Of a DNA stretch of 36,635 bases, positions 7,873-16,652 are shown piece after piece. Position 1 is the first letter of the stretch; every line of letters begins with the position of its first letter. The stretch is from Phycisphaeraceae bacterium (GTDB taxonomy: Bacteria; Planctomycetota; Phycisphaerae; Phycisphaerales; Zrk34), in NCBI GenBank assembly GCA_028282685.1, contig JANQHK010000124.1:1-36635 (forward strand), given 5' to 3'. The notes below the pieces were generated by a model. That model saw only the letters and a list, made by a program, of their open reading frames with translations. It did not search any database and was not told the DNA's origin. Position numbers and translations under genes: made by a program.

Positions 7873-8595
7873 ATGAGTGATTTGACCAACTATTTGCCGG
7901 AGGAGCAGTTGAGCGAATCGGCGCCCGAGGCGGCACTGCACGATGACTCGCTCAACGAGTCGGCGGAACTGCTCGGCCTGAACGGGGGCGGCGAAGCGAA
8001 GGCCTCGCGCGTGCCCACCGGTCTGATTCTGATGGCGGTGGTGCTGGCCGTTGCCGCGGGCGCGCTGTACGCGATGCGCCTGGGCGGGACCAGCCGCATC
8101 AAGCAGGATGCCGGCGCGATATCGGCTGAAAATAAGATCAAGCAGGCCCTGGCCACGCTGGTGGGCCAATCCACCGAATCCGAGGATCGTGTTCCGGCGG
8201 AACAGCGGTTGCCCGATACCGGAGCCGTGATCGCCCGGTTCGCCAACGATCCGACGGACAAGCAGGTCCGTGTCGATCAATTGAAAAAGAATCCGTTCAC
8301 GATGCGCCGCCCCGAGTTCAAGGAGAACGACGCGGCGATCCAGCAGGTATCGCAGCAGCAGTACCAGCGCGATCAGCAGATGCGCAAGCTGCGCCAGGAA
8401 GCGGAGTCTTATGTTCTGCAGACCGTGATGAACGGCCGCACGCCCATGGCGGTGGTGTCCGGCAAGGTGGTCCGGGAGGGCGACCGGTTGGGCAACTTCC
8501 GCGTGGCGGCGATTGAAACGCTGTCGGTGATGCTCACCGCCCAAGGCAATACGTACAAGCTGACCCTGAACCCCGTGTCCAAAGCCAATGACTGA
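7873..8595 (+). CDS. PilP/GspC-like pilus alignment protein
   Basis: A 240-residue protein with an acidic cytoplasmic N-terminus (1-46), one membrane helix (about 48-68) and a periplasmic part. Residues 178-236 (YVLQTVMNGRTPMAVVSGKVVREGDRLG, then a V-L-YKLTL ending) resemble the homology region of PilP/GspC, the piece that contacts the secretin N-domains. PilP is normally a lipoprotein. Here there is no lipobox, and the topology (cytoplasmic tail plus membrane helix) is that of GspC. It starts six bases after pilO and its 3' end overlaps the ATPase gene by eight bases, indicating translational coupling. Assignment is by position, topology and the C-terminal domain. Confidence 0.7.
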   Translation: MSDLTNYLPEEQLSESAPEAALHDDSLNESAELLGLNGGGEAKASRVPTGLILMAVVLAVAAGALYAMRLGGTSRIKQDAGAISAENKIKQALATLVGQSTESEDRVPAEQRLPDTGAVIARFANDPTDKQVRVDQLKKNPFTMRRPEFKENDAAIQQVSQQQYQRDQQMRKLRQEAESYVLQTVMNGRTPMAVVSGKVVREGDRLGNFRVAAIETLSVMLTAQGNTYKLTLNPVSKAND

Positions 8596-10405
8596 GCGCG
8601 ATGCACAATACGATGACGGAGCCGGCACGGAAGTGCTGATTCCCGATCCGACCGACGATGACGCCGCGGCGCTCAGCGACCTGTGGCGCCCCGAGGCGCC
8701 CTCGCAGCCCGCCGCCGACATCGGCCAGAAGCTTTGCGAGGCCGGTCTGATCAGCACCGCGCAGCTCACGCAGGCGCGCGGTGTGCTCAAGCAGACGCCG
8801 GGCAAGCGACTGGTCGATGTGCTGCTGTCGATGGGTGTGGATGAGGCGGCGCTTCAGGAGGCCGTGGCCGAGCAGGCCGGCCTGCCCTTCGAGCGCGTGC
8901 AGCCCGAGGGGATCGATGAGGTGATGGTCCATCGGCTGGGCACCGATTACTGCCAGCATCACGGGGTGCTCCCGTTGCGCCGGTTCGGCCATCGGCTGGT
9001 CGTCGGCGTGACCAATCCGCATCACCTGTTCCTTCTCGATGAAGTGCGCGCGCGGGTGCGTCGGCCCATCAAGGTGGTGCTGGTCACCGCTTTCGACATC
9101 ACCGCCGCCCTGGAAGCCCGCTCGGAGTCCGACGAGTCCGATGTCGTGGTGGACGACATCATCAAGGACATCCAGGAAGACGACGTCGAGGTGGTCGCTC
9201 ACGATGATGACAAGCTCGATCTCGATCTGGAGAAGCAGGCCGGGGAAAGCCCGGTCATCCGATTCGTCAACTACCTGATCTACGACGCGGTGCGCCAGGG
9301 CGCTTCGGACATTCACCTCGAGCCGCAGGAAAAGCGGTTGCGCGTGCGGTACCGCATCGATGGCGTGTTGTTCGAGGCGATGAATCCGCCCCAAACCATG
9401 CACGCGGCGATTGTCTCGCGTCTGAAAATCATGGCCAACCTGGATATCTCCGAGCGCCGCCTGCCGCAGGACGGGCGCATTCGCGCGGTGGTCCACGGGC
9501 GCAAGCTCGACCTGCGCCTGAGCACCCTGCCGACCGGGCAGGGCGAAAAGGCGGTGATGCGTATCCTCGATGCGCGCTCGATCCGCGTGCCGCTAGACGA
9601 GTTGGGCATGCCCGAGGACGTGCTGACGATCTGGCAGCACCAGATCACCCAGCCCCACGGCATCCTGCTGGTCACCGGGCCGACCGGCTCGGGTAAATCG
9701 ACCACGCTCTATGCGTCGCTGGGGCAGATGGATCGCAACAAGCTGAACATCTCCACCGTGGAAGACCCCATCGAATACCACCTGGACGGCATCAACCAGG
9801 TGCAGACGCACGATCGGATCGGCATGAGTTTCGCCGCGGCGCTGCGCTCGCTGTTGCGGCAGGATCCCGATGTGGTGCTGCTCGGCGAAATCCGTGACGA
9901 GGAGACCGGTCGCATTGCCGTTCAGGCCGCCCTGACCGGCCACCTGGTGCTCAGCACGTTGCACACCAACGATGCGCCCGGTTCCATCACGCGCCTGGTC
10001 AACATCGGCATCGAACCCTACCTGCTTGGCGCGGCGGTGAACGGCGTGCTGGCGCAGCGCCTGGCGCGGCGCATCTGCGAAAACTGCAAGGAGCCGCTCG
10101 AACTGGAAGACGAAGTCGCCGAACACCTGACGATGCAGGGCATCACCGCCGAGCAGGTCTACCACGGGACCGGCTGCTCCAAGTGCCGCGAGACCGGCTA
10201 CAGCGGCCGTATCGGTTTGTATGAACTGTTGATACTCGACGACGTGCTGCGCGATGAAATTACGCGTCGGCCCGGCGTCACCGAGTTCCGCCGGCTCTGC
10301 GTGGAGCGCGGCATGAAAACACTCCGCATGGATGGCTTCGACAAGGTGCGGCATGGCCGGACCACCGTCGAGGAGGTGTTGCGCGTGACCTCGGCCAATA
10401 CCTGA
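8588..10405 (+). CDS. pilB: PilB/GspE assembly ATPase
   Basis: A 605-residue hexameric AAA+-like ATPase that drives pilus or pseudopilus extension. The N-terminal region (45-175) has the MshEN/GspE-N layout (IGQKLCEAGLISTAQL, then a second L-x-x-MG-x-x repeat), although the RLG residues of c-di-GMP-binding MshEN domains are not well kept. The catalytic part has the ASP box, Walker A GPTGSGKST (364-372), Walker B VVLLGEIRD (429-437) and His box STLHTN (456-461). Four cysteines, C497, C500, C530 and C533, form the zinc site typical of GspE/PilB. The start overlaps the previous gene by eight bases. An acidic linker (181-214) separates the two halves. PilB versus GspE cannot be separated by sequence alone; the neighbouring PilT favours the pilus name. 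Confidence 0.93.
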   Translation: MTERDAQYDDGAGTEVLIPDPTDDDAAALSDLWRPEAPSQPAADIGQKLCEAGLISTAQLTQARGVLKQTPGKRLVDVLLSMGVDEAALQEAVAEQAGLPFERVQPEGIDEVMVHRLGTDYCQHHGVLPLRRFGHRLVVGVTNPHHLFLLDEVRARVRRPIKVVLVTAFDITAALEARSESDESDVVVDDIIKDIQEDDVEVVAHDDDKLDLDLEKQAGESPVIRFVNYLIYDAVRQGASDIHLEPQEKRLRVRYRIDGVLFEAMNPPQTMHAAIVSRLKIMANLDISERRLPQDGRIRAVVHGRKLDLRLSTLPTGQGEKAVMRILDARSIRVPLDELGMPEDVLTIWQHQITQPHGILLVTGPTGSGKSTTLYASLGQMDRNKLNISTVEDPIEYHLDGINQVQTHDRIGMSFAAALRSLLRQDPDVVLLGEIRDEETGRIAVQAALTGHLVLSTLHTNDAPGSITRLVNIGIEPYLLGAAVNGVLAQRLARRICENCKEPLELEDEVAEHLTMQGITAEQVYHGTGCSKCRETGYSGRIGLYELLILDDVLRDEITRRPGVTEFRRLCVERGMKTLRMDGFDKVRHGRTTVEEVLRVTSANT

Positions 10406-10443
10406 CCGAACCGCCGCGCCCGAACCCGCAACGGAATGAAAAC

Positions 10444-11505
10444 ATGATGGACATCGACGAAATCCTGATCACGGCCTTGAAAATGGATGCCTCGGATATC
10501 CACCTGATTTCCGGGCATGCGCCCATGATCCGCGTCCACACCAAAATGACGCCATTGGACGGCTATCCGCCGATCCAGCCCGACGAGGCGCAAGCCATGT
10601 TCGAGCACATGGCCAAGCCCGAGCAACGCCAGCGCTTCAGCGACGTCAACGATGTCGACTTCTCCTACGCCGTTCCCAATCTGGCGCGCTTCCGTGTGAA
10701 TGTGCACTCGCAACGCGGCTCGATCGGAATCGCCCTGCGTTCGATCAAGATGGACATCCCGCCCTTGTCCGCGCTCAACCTGCCGGAGGTGATCTCGCAG
10801 TTGACCTACCTGCCGCGCGGTCTGGTGCTGGTGACCGGAGCGACCGGTTCGGGCAAGTCGACCACGCTGGCCGCGATGATCGAAGAAATGAATCAGCGGT
10901 ATCACAGTCACGTGATCACCCTGGAAGACCCCATCGAATACGCCTTCCAGAGCCGCAAGTGCGTGATCGAGCAGCGCGAACTCGGCGGCGATACGCCCAG
11001 CTTCGCCAGCGGTCTGCGCCATGTGCTCCGCCAGGACCCGGACATCATTCTCGTCGGTGAAATGCGCGACCTGGAGACGACCGCCAGCGCCATCACCGCC
11101 GCGGAAACCGGCCACCTGGTGCTCAGTACGCTGCACACCAACACCGCCGCCTCCACCATCGAGCGTATCGTCGATATGTACCCGGCCGACCAGCAGAACC
11201 AAATCCGCGCCATGCTGGCCAACACGCTGCAAGCCGTGATCAGCCAGCAGTTGTTCAAGCGGATCGATCAGCCGGGCATGGTTCCGGCGCTGGAGATTCT
11301 CCTGGCCAACCCCGCCGTGCGCAACCTGATCCGCGAGAAGCGCACGTTCGAGATTCCCAACGTCATTGAAACCAACCGCGCCGCCGGCATGCAGACGCTC
11401 GATAACGCCATCAGCGCCCTGTATTACAACGGCATGATTTCCAAGGAAGACGCCATCGCCAAGGCGTCGAGTCCCGAAAAACTCCGCCGTTCGCTGGCGG
11501 CCTGA
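10444..11505 (+). CDS. pilT: PilT twitching-motility (retraction) ATPase
   Basis: A 353-residue ATPase of the PilT/PilU type that depolymerises pili for retraction. It has the N-terminal PAS-like domain beginning DIDEILITALKMDASDIHL, Walker A GATGSGKST (132-140), the Asp box LEDPIE (160-165), Walker B IILVGEMRD (201-209), the His box STLHTN (228-233) and the PilT-specific AVRNLIRE motif (291-298), which lies close to the canonical AIRNLIRE. Length fits the family (about 345-370). It has no zinc cysteines, unlike the preceding ATPase. ATG codons at 10444 and 10447 are both possible. A retraction ATPase in the operon argues for a dynamic type IV pilus rather than a pure type II secretion system. 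Confidence 0.94.
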   Translation: MMDIDEILITALKMDASDIHLISGHAPMIRVHTKMTPLDGYPPIQPDEAQAMFEHMAKPEQRQRFSDVNDVDFSYAVPNLARFRVNVHSQRGSIGIALRSIKMDIPPLSALNLPEVISQLTYLPRGLVLVTGATGSGKSTTLAAMIEEMNQRYHSHVITLEDPIEYAFQSRKCVIEQRELGGDTPSFASGLRHVLRQDPDIILVGEMRDLETTASAITAAETGHLVLSTLHTNTAASTIERIVDMYPADQQNQIRAMLANTLQAVISQQLFKRIDQPGMVPALEILLANPAVRNLIREKRTFEIPNVIETNRAAGMQTLDNAISALYYNGMISKEDAIAKASSPEKLRRSLAA

Positions 11506-11539
11506 TCCGGGCCACGCGCCCTGAGTTGAACGGATTGCC

Positions 11540-12766
11540 ATGAACCACTTTCGATACGAAGTTCAGCACCCCAACGGGCAGACGACCACCGGCATGCTCG
11601 CTTCGTCCGATGCCATGCAGGCCGCTGCGACGTTGCGCGCCGACGGTCTGAAGGTCGTGCAGATCACGCCCGTTGAATCGGTCGCGCACACGTTCCTTCA
11701 GAAACTGGCGGCGCTGAACCAGATGTCCGGACCTTCGCAGAAGGACATCCTCAGCTTCACCACGCAGTTGGCCGTGATGATCCGCGCCGGCATCAGCATC
11801 CGCGCTGCGATCGAGGGCATCGCCGACCAGGTCGACAATCCCAAGTTCAAACAGATGCTTCTGGACATCAAGCGCGACGTGGAGGCGGGCAAAGCGTTCT
11901 CCGAGGCGCTGACCCGGTTCCCCAAGCATTTCAATCCGCTCTACGTGAACATGGTGCGGGCGTCGGAAATGTCCGGCTCGTTCGCCCACATGCTCGATCG
12001 CATCGCCGGCTACCTCGGCCAGCAGATCGAGACCCGCCGCATGGTTGTCGGCGCCATGATCTATCCGGCCGTCATCTGCGTGATGGCGGTGGGCGTCACG
12101 ATCTTCCTGCTGACGTTCGTGCTGCCCAAGTTCGCCATGGTGTTCCGCGGCAAGGAGTCGGTGCTGCCTTGGCCGACCGTCTTCCTCATGTCGCTCAGCG
12201 CCTTCATGGTCAAGTACTGGTGGGTGGTGTTGATCGGTTTTGTCGTCACCGGCGGTGGATTCTTCGCTTTTCTCAAGACCGAAGTGGGCCGCCTCTGGTT
12301 CGACCAGGCCAAACTCATCGCGCCCGTTTTCCGGCGCATGTTCCGCGCGTTGTACATCAGCCGTTCCGTGCAGACGATGGGCGAGTTGGTCAATGCCGGC
12401 GTGCCCATGCTCGACACGTTGATGATCACCGGCTCGATCGCGGGCAACCAGCTCTACCGCGACATGTGGACCTCCGTGCACGAAGCGGTGAAGCAGGGCA
12501 AAAAGATCAGTCACAACCTAGCGCGCAACTCGAATCTGCTGCCCAAGTCGGTGGTTCAGATGGTTTCCGCCGGCGAGGAGTCGGGCAAGCTCGGCGAGGT
12601 GCTCGATGAAGTCTCCGTGTTCTACTCCAAACAGTTGCGCGATTCGATCAAGGCCGTGACGGGCATGATCGAACCGATCGCCATTGTGCTGATGGGCGCG
12701 ATCGTCGGGTTCATCGCGATGGCGATCATCCTGCCGATCTTCAAGATGAGCAGTCTGGTGAAATGA
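11540..12766 (+). CDS. pilC: PilC/GspF inner-membrane platform protein
   Basis: A 408-residue polytopic protein with two GspF domains. It is the membrane platform on which the ATPases act and pilins are polymerised. The N-terminal domain holds FTTQLAVMIRAGISIRAAIEGIADQVDNP (about 73-101). Membrane segments lie at about 170-195, 225-245 and 375-400. The second domain has FRALYISRSVQTMGELVNAGVPMLDTLMITG (about 266-296) and the conserved MVSAGEESGKLGEVLDEVS motif near 340-358. The family's E-x-G pattern appears in both halves (RASEMSGSF and SAGEESGKL). It lies 34 bases after pilT. Its stop is followed directly by the prepilin genes. Confidence 0.93.
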   Translation: MNHFRYEVQHPNGQTTTGMLASSDAMQAAATLRADGLKVVQITPVESVAHTFLQKLAALNQMSGPSQKDILSFTTQLAVMIRAGISIRAAIEGIADQVDNPKFKQMLLDIKRDVEAGKAFSEALTRFPKHFNPLYVNMVRASEMSGSFAHMLDRIAGYLGQQIETRRMVVGAMIYPAVICVMAVGVTIFLLTFVLPKFAMVFRGKESVLPWPTVFLMSLSAFMVKYWWVVLIGFVVTGGGFFAFLKTEVGRLWFDQAKLIAPVFRRMFRALYISRSVQTMGELVNAGVPMLDTLMITGSIAGNQLYRDMWTSVHEAVKQGKKISHNLARNSNLLPKSVVQMVSAGEESGKLGEVLDEVSVFYSKQLRDSIKAVTGMIEPIAIVLMGAIVGFIAMAIILPIFKMSSLVK

Positions 12767-12813
12767 TCCGGCGCGCGGAACGGGAACGTGGAACGATTAT
12801 GAGGTGTTGTGAG

Positions 12814-13419
12814 ATGAACGACCGAACCGATCCGCACCCAGTTCCGGCCGCTGTCGATTCCACGCTCTACGCAGGCCGTTCGCGTGGTTTTTCCCTGATC
12901 GAGGCGGCGGTGGCGACGGCGGTGGTGGGCTTGGCCGTGCTGGCCATCGGCTCGGCGCAGCACGCCATGCACCGACAGAACGACTACGCCGGCCGTTTGC
13001 AGACCGCGCTCTCCCTGGCCAACGAAATCCGCGAGACCACGCTCGGCTTGCCGATCAACGACCCGACCTCCGGCGGGTTGTACTACGGCCCGGAGCCCAA
13101 CGAAACGCCCAACGACGACCCCAATCTCGACGTGGTGTATTACGACGATCTGGATGACTTCGGCGGCGACTACGGCTCGGGGCTCACCCTCAGTCCGCCG
13201 ATCAACGCGCTGCGCCAGGAAATTCCCAACATGGCCAGCTGGTCGCAGGAAGTGATGGTCGAAGCGGTTCCCGTCGATGACCTGTCGGCCGAGGGTTGGC
13301 CGTATTACCCCGGCAGCGAAATGATGCGTATCACCGTTCGTGTGTTGTACCAAGGCCCGGCGGATGAGCAGGCCCGGGAAATTACGCAACTGCGGTGGAT
13401 CAGTCCGGGAGGACTGTAA
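12814..13419 (+). CDS. Prepilin-like protein (PilV/GspI type)
   Basis: A type IV prepilin-like protein. The prepilin peptidase site is RSRG|FSLIE, with Gly at -1, Phe at +1 and Glu at +5, followed by a hydrophobic helix (EAAVATAVVGLAVLAIGSA). The chosen ATG at 12814 has GAGGTG seven bases upstream and gives a 25-residue leader. An ATG at 12763, overlapping the pilC stop, would give a 42-residue leader and is less likely. The globular part (about 80-200) is rich in Asp, Tyr and Pro and has no recognised domain. The Glu5-bearing N-terminus and place after pilC suggest a minor pilin of the tip complex. Confidence 0.8.
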   Translation: MNDRTDPHPVPAAVDSTLYAGRSRGFSLIEAAVATAVVGLAVLAIGSAQHAMHRQNDYAGRLQTALSLANEIRETTLGLPINDPTSGGLYYGPEPNETPNDDPNLDVVYYDDLDDFGGDYGSGLTLSPPINALRQEIPNMASWSQEVMVEAVPVDDLSAEGWPYYPGSEMMRITVRVLYQGPADEQAREITQLRWISPGGL

Positions 13420-13456
13420 ACCGCGGCCGGCGTCCCGGCTCACCAGGAGGTGTCCC

Positions 13457-15742
13457 ATGATGCTCAATCGTCGAAACCAGGGAGCGATTCTCGTACTGGC
13501 GCTGCTGTTCATGGCGGTGTTCGCTTCCGTGGCCGCCAGCATGGCCTTGCTCAGTCAGGGCAATCTGCGCAGCGCCGATGCGCTGGAGCGGTCGTACCTG
13601 GCGCTGGCCGCGGCGGAAACGGGCCTGCGCTACGCAGAAGACCGCGTCGATGTGCTCACCACCGACATCACCACCGAGAAGGGGCTGATCGACGCCGAAC
13701 TGGCGCAGCAATTGTGGCAGCAGATCGCGGTGAAAATCCGTGACGACATGGGCGGCGCGACCCATTGCCAGGACGAACCGGTGGTCGTGGAATCGGAGGG
13801 TAACATCACGGCGATCACGATCGGTCCGATCGCCGTGGGCGATAACGACAATGCGGCGACTTTCACGCTTCGCTTCGAGCCGCACCCGGTCGCCGGTGAG
13901 GATTACGACGCGGCGATTTACCAGGCCGAGCCGTACAACGTCGGCGGCGGCGAAAACGATTTCACCGCCGATGGCGAGCCGGTCGCTGCGGCCAATCCCA
14001 TCACCGCACAGTGGGTGCGCATCACCTGTGTGGGCGTCGATGGCGATATGCAGCGCGCCGTGCAGATGGAATACCGCATCGACAAAACGGTGCGCTTCGC
14101 CATCCTCAGTCGCAACCGCGTCATGATCGGTCGCAATGTCATCATCAAGGGCGCCGTCGGCAGCCGATACATCCTCACCGATTACCTGCACGGCCATCCG
14201 GTGCAGCTCCGCGACAATTTCCACGGCCTGACGTCCGATCTCGACGCCGCACTGGAAGATTTCGTCGATGAGCTGGCCGCCAGCGACATGGACGGCGACA
14301 ACCGCCTGGCCGTCGACAACGATGTGGAAACGGCCAACATCACCGATCCCGCGGCGATGGATCGCAACAACGACGGCTACATCGACGCGATGGACCTGTT
14401 CATCGCTGAGTTCGATGTGGACGGCGATGGGGCGGTCAGCAGCGGCGAGTTCTCCAGCGGCGGCGACCTGGTTGACGAGCAGCTCTGGCGTCTGCTCAAC
14501 GAAGCGAAGTATCCCGTCGGCACGGAGATCGACTGGGTCAACCTGCGCGTGAAAGGGCCGAACGATACCGAGTGGACCGATGCCGCCGACGATCTGGGCC
14601 GGATCGATCTCTACGACGACTACGCCAAGATTCACGGGCGCATCGTCATGAAGTCGACGATGTGGGACTGGGAATCCGGCGCTGCCGACGGACCGTACCA
14701 GGAATACTACCGCGGCTCGATCGCGCCGGATCCGCTGGAAGCGGCGACGACGTTCATGGCGGACGATTCGGAGCTGGCGCGTTTTCCGCCGGAGTATTTC
14801 GACGTCACGCAGTACCGCACCATGGCGTCGGGCGATTTCCAGAGCCAGGTCGATGCCCCCCAGGCCAACGATCCCGAGCAGCCGGCGGTCCACACTCCCG
14901 CCGGCCCGGAGACACTGGAGTCGGTGCCGTACAACTCGCCGTATCCGTACGATTACTACGCGCGACCCATTTACGAGAACATGGTGTTCGAGAACGTCTC
15001 GATCCCCAAGGGAACCAACGCGCTGTTCCTGAACTGCAAGTTCATCGGCGTGACGTTCGTGGACACCGAGATCAACAACGACGATCCGAACTTCAACTAC
15101 GCCGGCATGCAGAACGCCGACGGCTCGTACACCTACAGCAACATCGTCGCCGAGGTGGAAGGCGAAAATGTCGCGGACACCAAGCCGCTGGGCAATAACA
15201 TCCGCTTCGACAGTTGCCAGTTCGAGGGCGTGGTGGTCACCGAATCGCCGACCACCTATACCCATGCGCGCAACAAGTTGCAGTTCACCGGCAGTACGGT
15301 CTTCGATATCGATGCGCCCTCGCTGACCACCGAAGAGAAAGCGTTGTTTGAACGTTCGACCATCATGGCTCCGCAGCACTCGATCGACATGGGTACGTTC
15401 ACCGATCCCACGTCCGACTCGGAGGTCACGCATCTGGAAGGAGCGATCATCGCCGGCGTGCTGGACGTGCGCGGCCAGGCCACGATCGACGGCGCGATCA
15501 TCACCACGTTCGAGCCGACCCCGGGCCAGGCGCCGCTGATCGAAGGCGGAAACCCGGCGAACTTCAATACCACCATCGGGTATTTTGAATCGTCGGCCGG
15601 CGACTCCGAAGCGGAGATTCCCGACGGCGGCTACGGCCGCATCCTGATCCGCTACGATCCCAGCCGGCCTTTGCCGGACGGCATCATCGGCCCGATCGAA
15701 CTGCGCGGCAACCGGCAGACGTGGCAGGAGGTGTCGCCATGA
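13457..15742 (+). CDS. Large PilX/GspK-like minor pilin with calcium-binding loops
   Basis: A 761-residue protein whose N-terminus, MMLNRRNQGAILVLALLFMA and onward through SVAASMALLS, matches the PilX/GspK type: Gly-Ala before the helix and no Glu5, as in tip minor pilins. AGGAGG at 13445-13450, six bases before the ATG, fixes the start. The family is usually 170-330 residues, so this one is very large. Residues 277-331 hold three acidic loops: DMDGDN (277-282), DRNNDGYIDAMD (302-313) and DVDGDGAVSSGE (320-331). The last two fit the 12-residue EF-hand/dockerin pattern with ligands at positions 1, 3, 5 and 12. The rest (350-761) is Asp/Asn-rich and has beta-like strands near the C-terminus (FDSCQFEGVVV, IIAGVLDVRGQATIDGAIITTFE), possibly a small beta-helix. 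The next gene overlaps by four bases. Confidence 0.78.
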   Translation: MMLNRRNQGAILVLALLFMAVFASVAASMALLSQGNLRSADALERSYLALAAAETGLRYAEDRVDVLTTDITTEKGLIDAELAQQLWQQIAVKIRDDMGGATHCQDEPVVVESEGNITAITIGPIAVGDNDNAATFTLRFEPHPVAGEDYDAAIYQAEPYNVGGGENDFTADGEPVAAANPITAQWVRITCVGVDGDMQRAVQMEYRIDKTVRFAILSRNRVMIGRNVIIKGAVGSRYILTDYLHGHPVQLRDNFHGLTSDLDAALEDFVDELAASDMDGDNRLAVDNDVETANITDPAAMDRNNDGYIDAMDLFIAEFDVDGDGAVSSGEFSSGGDLVDEQLWRLLNEAKYPVGTEIDWVNLRVKGPNDTEWTDAADDLGRIDLYDDYAKIHGRIVMKSTMWDWESGAADGPYQEYYRGSIAPDPLEAATTFMADDSELARFPPEYFDVTQYRTMASGDFQSQVDAPQANDPEQPAVHTPAGPETLESVPYNSPYPYDYYARPIYENMVFENVSIPKGTNALFLNCKFIGVTFVDTEINNDDPNFNYAGMQNADGSYTYSNIVAEVEGENVADTKPLGNNIRFDSCQFEGVVVTESPTTYTHARNKLQFTGSTVFDIDAPSLTTEEKALFERSTIMAPQHSIDMGTFTDPTSDSEVTHLEGAIIAGVLDVRGQATIDGAIITTFEPTPGQAPLIEGGNPANFNTTIGYFESSAGDSEAEIPDGGYGRILIRYDPSRPLPDGIIGPIELRGNRQTWQEVSP

Positions 15743-16392
15743 GAACCCTCGCACGGACATCCCGAAGGCACGCCTCGGGCATGACGCTGGTCGAATTGCT
15801 GCTGGCGCTGGTCATCGCCGCCACGCTGAGCGCCGCCATGGCGCTGTCGGTTCACGCCAGTTTTCAGGCCTACGCCACCACCGCCGAGTCGGCCAGTACG
15901 CAGACGGCCACGCGCCTGACCTTGCGCCGCGTGCTCAAGATGATCCGCGGCAGCGAACTGCACGATGCCTACGATCCCGATGACGGAACGGTCACGCTGC
16001 TGGTGCCGGGATCGACTGGCTATCCCCTGCAAACGGTGGGCATCCAGATGCGCCTGGTCAACGGGCGCGAGGTGCGGATGTGGTGGGCGGAGAACGCGTC
16101 GTACGGCGATGAAGACCTGGGCGATCTGTTCTATGAAGATGTGACTTCGAGTAGCACGGCGCAGACGCTCTTGCCGCGCGTGCGCTGCCAGCGCACCGAG
16201 GCGAACGATCCGTACCTGTTCACGCTGGGCACGCGCCTCGCCGACGAGGGTCTGCTGCTGATGCGCGCCACGCTTGATCTGACGGTCGAGCCGGACCCCG
16301 AGCAATTGATGGGCATGGAGACCGGCGGCGCTTTGGAGCAGGTGCGCATGGTGGGTTCGACCATGCCCCGTCGCACGCTCGACGAGCGCTGA
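15739..16392 (+). CDS. Prepilin-like protein (PilW/GspJ type)
   Basis: A 217-residue prepilin-like protein. The peptidase site is ASG|MTLVE, with Gly -1 and Glu +5, then LLLALVIAATLSAAMALSV. AGGAGG at 15726-15731, seven bases before the ATG at 15739, fixes the start, and the ATGA overlap couples it to the PilX-like gene. The globular region has an SELHDAYDPDDGTVTLLVPG stretch and an acidic surface. The type assignment (PilW/GspJ) rests on operon order and an N-terminus with hydroxyl residues; sequence does not separate it from other pseudopilins. It is the last gene of the operon. No clear intrinsic terminator was found in the 260 bases downstream. Confidence 0.8.
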   Translation: MRTLARTSRRHASGMTLVELLLALVIAATLSAAMALSVHASFQAYATTAESASTQTATRLTLRRVLKMIRGSELHDAYDPDDGTVTLLVPGSTGYPLQTVGIQMRLVNGREVRMWWAENASYGDEDLGDLFYEDVTSSSTAQTLLPRVRCQRTEANDPYLFTLGTRLADEGLLLMRATLDLTVEPDPEQLMGMETGGALEQVRMVGSTMPRRTLDER

Positions 16393-16554
16393 GACGTTTT
16401 TCTCCACAATTCAAGATCATTTCTCTTCCCACACCTTCTGCCCGACGGTGGATTTTTTCAATGACATTGCGGTCCGTCTGTAACGGTTGGAGAAAGATTG
16501 CGCTTTGCAGGGCTGCTTTTGCTTCGCCAGCTCGCCTAATTTCACATTTTTCTG

Positions 16555-16582
16555 GCCGCGCGACTTGTTGAATCGTAATTTG
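16555..16582 (+). promoter_or_regulatory. Promoter-like motif before the fibro-slime gene
   Basis: GCC at 16555-16557, then 11 bases, then TGAATCGTAATTTG at 16569-16582. This is the same arrangement as at 5112-5139 before the pilus operon, with one mismatch in the second box. It would give a leader of roughly 65 bases before the ATG at 16653. The remainder of the 16393-16652 gap holds T-rich stretches but no gene and no recognised riboswitch. Confidence 0.45.
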
Positions 16583-16652
16583 TCAGTGATTGATCCTACC
16601 GGGCGAGGGAACTACGGCCGCATGGAGCGCGGTTTTGTAAAGGAGTTCTTCC

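Noticed and set aside
10198-11541. A 447-codon minus-strand frame over pilT
   Set aside because: PilT motifs are complete on the plus strand, and this frame shows none.
13400-15760. A 786-codon open frame antisense to the PilX-like gene
   Set aside because: It is a GC-driven shadow: no family motifs, high Arg/His/Val content, and the sense strand has a ribosome-binding site, prepilin N-terminus and EF-hand loops.
16583-16640. Leader of the fibro-slime gene as a second c-di-GMP riboswitch
   Set aside because: Despite the shared promoter-like motif, neither GEMM-I core string is present and no convincing two-helix fold was seen.
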